Assembly: GCF_003003035.1 (NCBI RefSeq)
Contig: NZ_PVTS01000004.1
Span: 246,727-310,726, forward strand
Direction: 5' to 3'
Length of the DNA: 64,000 bases
Origin: Marinilabilia salmonicolor
GTDB lineage: Bacteria; Bacteroidota; Bacteroidia; Bacteroidales; Marinilabiliaceae
Shown here: one piece after another, positions 63,758 through 64,000 of the stretch
Layout: every line of letters starts with the position of its first letter
Position numbering within the stretch: the stretch's first letter is position 1
Notes under the pieces: model-generated
Told to the model about the DNA's origin: nothing
What the model saw: the letters and a program-made list of their open reading frames with translations, nothing else
Database searches by the model: none
Position numbers and translations under genes: made by a program

Positions 63758-63980
63758 GCTTTTTATTTGAGATGAGCATGATAAGGTTTGTCACAAACGA
63801 ACATGTATATTATTTAGTGAGTTTCTTGGTGAAAAAAGCGCAAATCCGGCGAGGGACTAACGTTCCATTCTCCTTTTGATGCAGAAATAGTCATTCATTG
63901 AATTCTCCTGAGTTCCGCACTTTTTTTCATGTAAAAAACTTAACTTTCATTAAATCAAATTTTTAATGTATTTTTAGGTG

Positions 63981-63988
63981 TAAATTTG
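63981..63988 (+). promoter_or_regulatory. Putative -7 element TAAATTTG at the window edge
   Basis: Exact TANNTTTG pointing to a gene beyond the window. The rest of 63758-64000 shows no gene or repeat. Confidence 0.35.
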
Positions 63989-64000
63989 GGTGTCCCAGAG

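Overview
The window reads as chromosomal DNA of a Bacteroidota, most likely class Bacteroidia and plausibly a Marinilabiliales-like polysaccharide degrader; the lower rank is inference. The evidence is a SusC/SusD pair, a type IX secretion C-terminal tail, a PorE-like OmpA protein, DUF3078 and GIN-domain proteins, a propeller/Y_Y_Y/LuxR membrane regulator, and repeated TANNTTTG -7 promoter elements with little sign of Shine-Dalgarno sites. I saw no rRNA, tRNA, CRISPR array or prophage.

Layout. Positions 1-9.5 kb: the 3' part of an M3 peptidase gene, a beta-barrel protein, an MDP-1-like HAD phosphatase, an alpha/beta hydrolase, a patatin, an ABC-F ATPase with a long leader, and a SulP transporter. 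9.5-16.3 kb: two copies of a 180-bp inverted-repeat element, topB, a metallophosphoesterase, a Gfo/Idh/MocA dehydrogenase, and a RAYT transposase between GC-rich REP-like palindromes. 16.4-27.3 kb: housekeeping genes (ffh, folD, a SNF2 helicase, an FMN oxidoreductase, a YigZ protein, an SMP-30 protein, rplS, a plsC-type acyltransferase). 27.6-32.5 kb: a PorE-like OmpA/TPR protein followed 16 nt later by a membrane-anchored propeller transcription factor. 32.7-41.1 kb: a YkgJ protein, sfsA, an SGNH lipoprotein, the agmatine operon aguA-orf-aguB, a DUF3078 barrel, an MscS channel and a DUF389 protein. 41.8-55.4 kb: a polysaccharide utilisation locus (SusC, SusD, PKD glycan-binding lipoprotein, GH16, GH3, GH16, GH5-CBM6 with a T9SS tail) that fits beta-1,3-glucan (laminarin-like) use. 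55.5-62.3 kb: a leftward run of two SDR enzymes, ligA, a DUF6913-like protein, an LpoB-like lipoprotein and a COG3014-like TPR lipoprotein. 62.6-64 kb: a small lipoprotein and a charged coiled-coil secreted protein.

How the genes work together. In the PUL, the surface lipoprotein endoglucanases (two GH16) and the T9SS-exported GH5 should cut glucan, the PKD lipoprotein and SusD should capture the fragments, SusC should import them, and the GH3 should trim oligosaccharides to glucose. Intrinsic-terminator-like hairpins separate several PUL genes, and no dedicated PUL regulator lies beside the locus. AguA and AguB together turn agmatine into putrescine.

The most unusual content is the intergenic DNA. 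There are at least four dispersed repeat types: (1) a MITE-like element with TAATTAG...TGTCCATAAA termini, with five clear copies and one decayed copy, whose ends supply the stop codon of three neighbouring genes; (2) two 180-bp elements with TAGCCTGGTTTATTC-type inverted ends; (3) 94-bp REP-like palindromes built on GGCGGATTCCAATCCGCC, which also flank the RAYT gene in a 113-bp direct repeat; and (4) purine-rich GATGAGGGTTGAGAGG-type tracts starting at the stop codons of leftward genes. The RAYT/REP pairing is the best candidate here for an under-described system.
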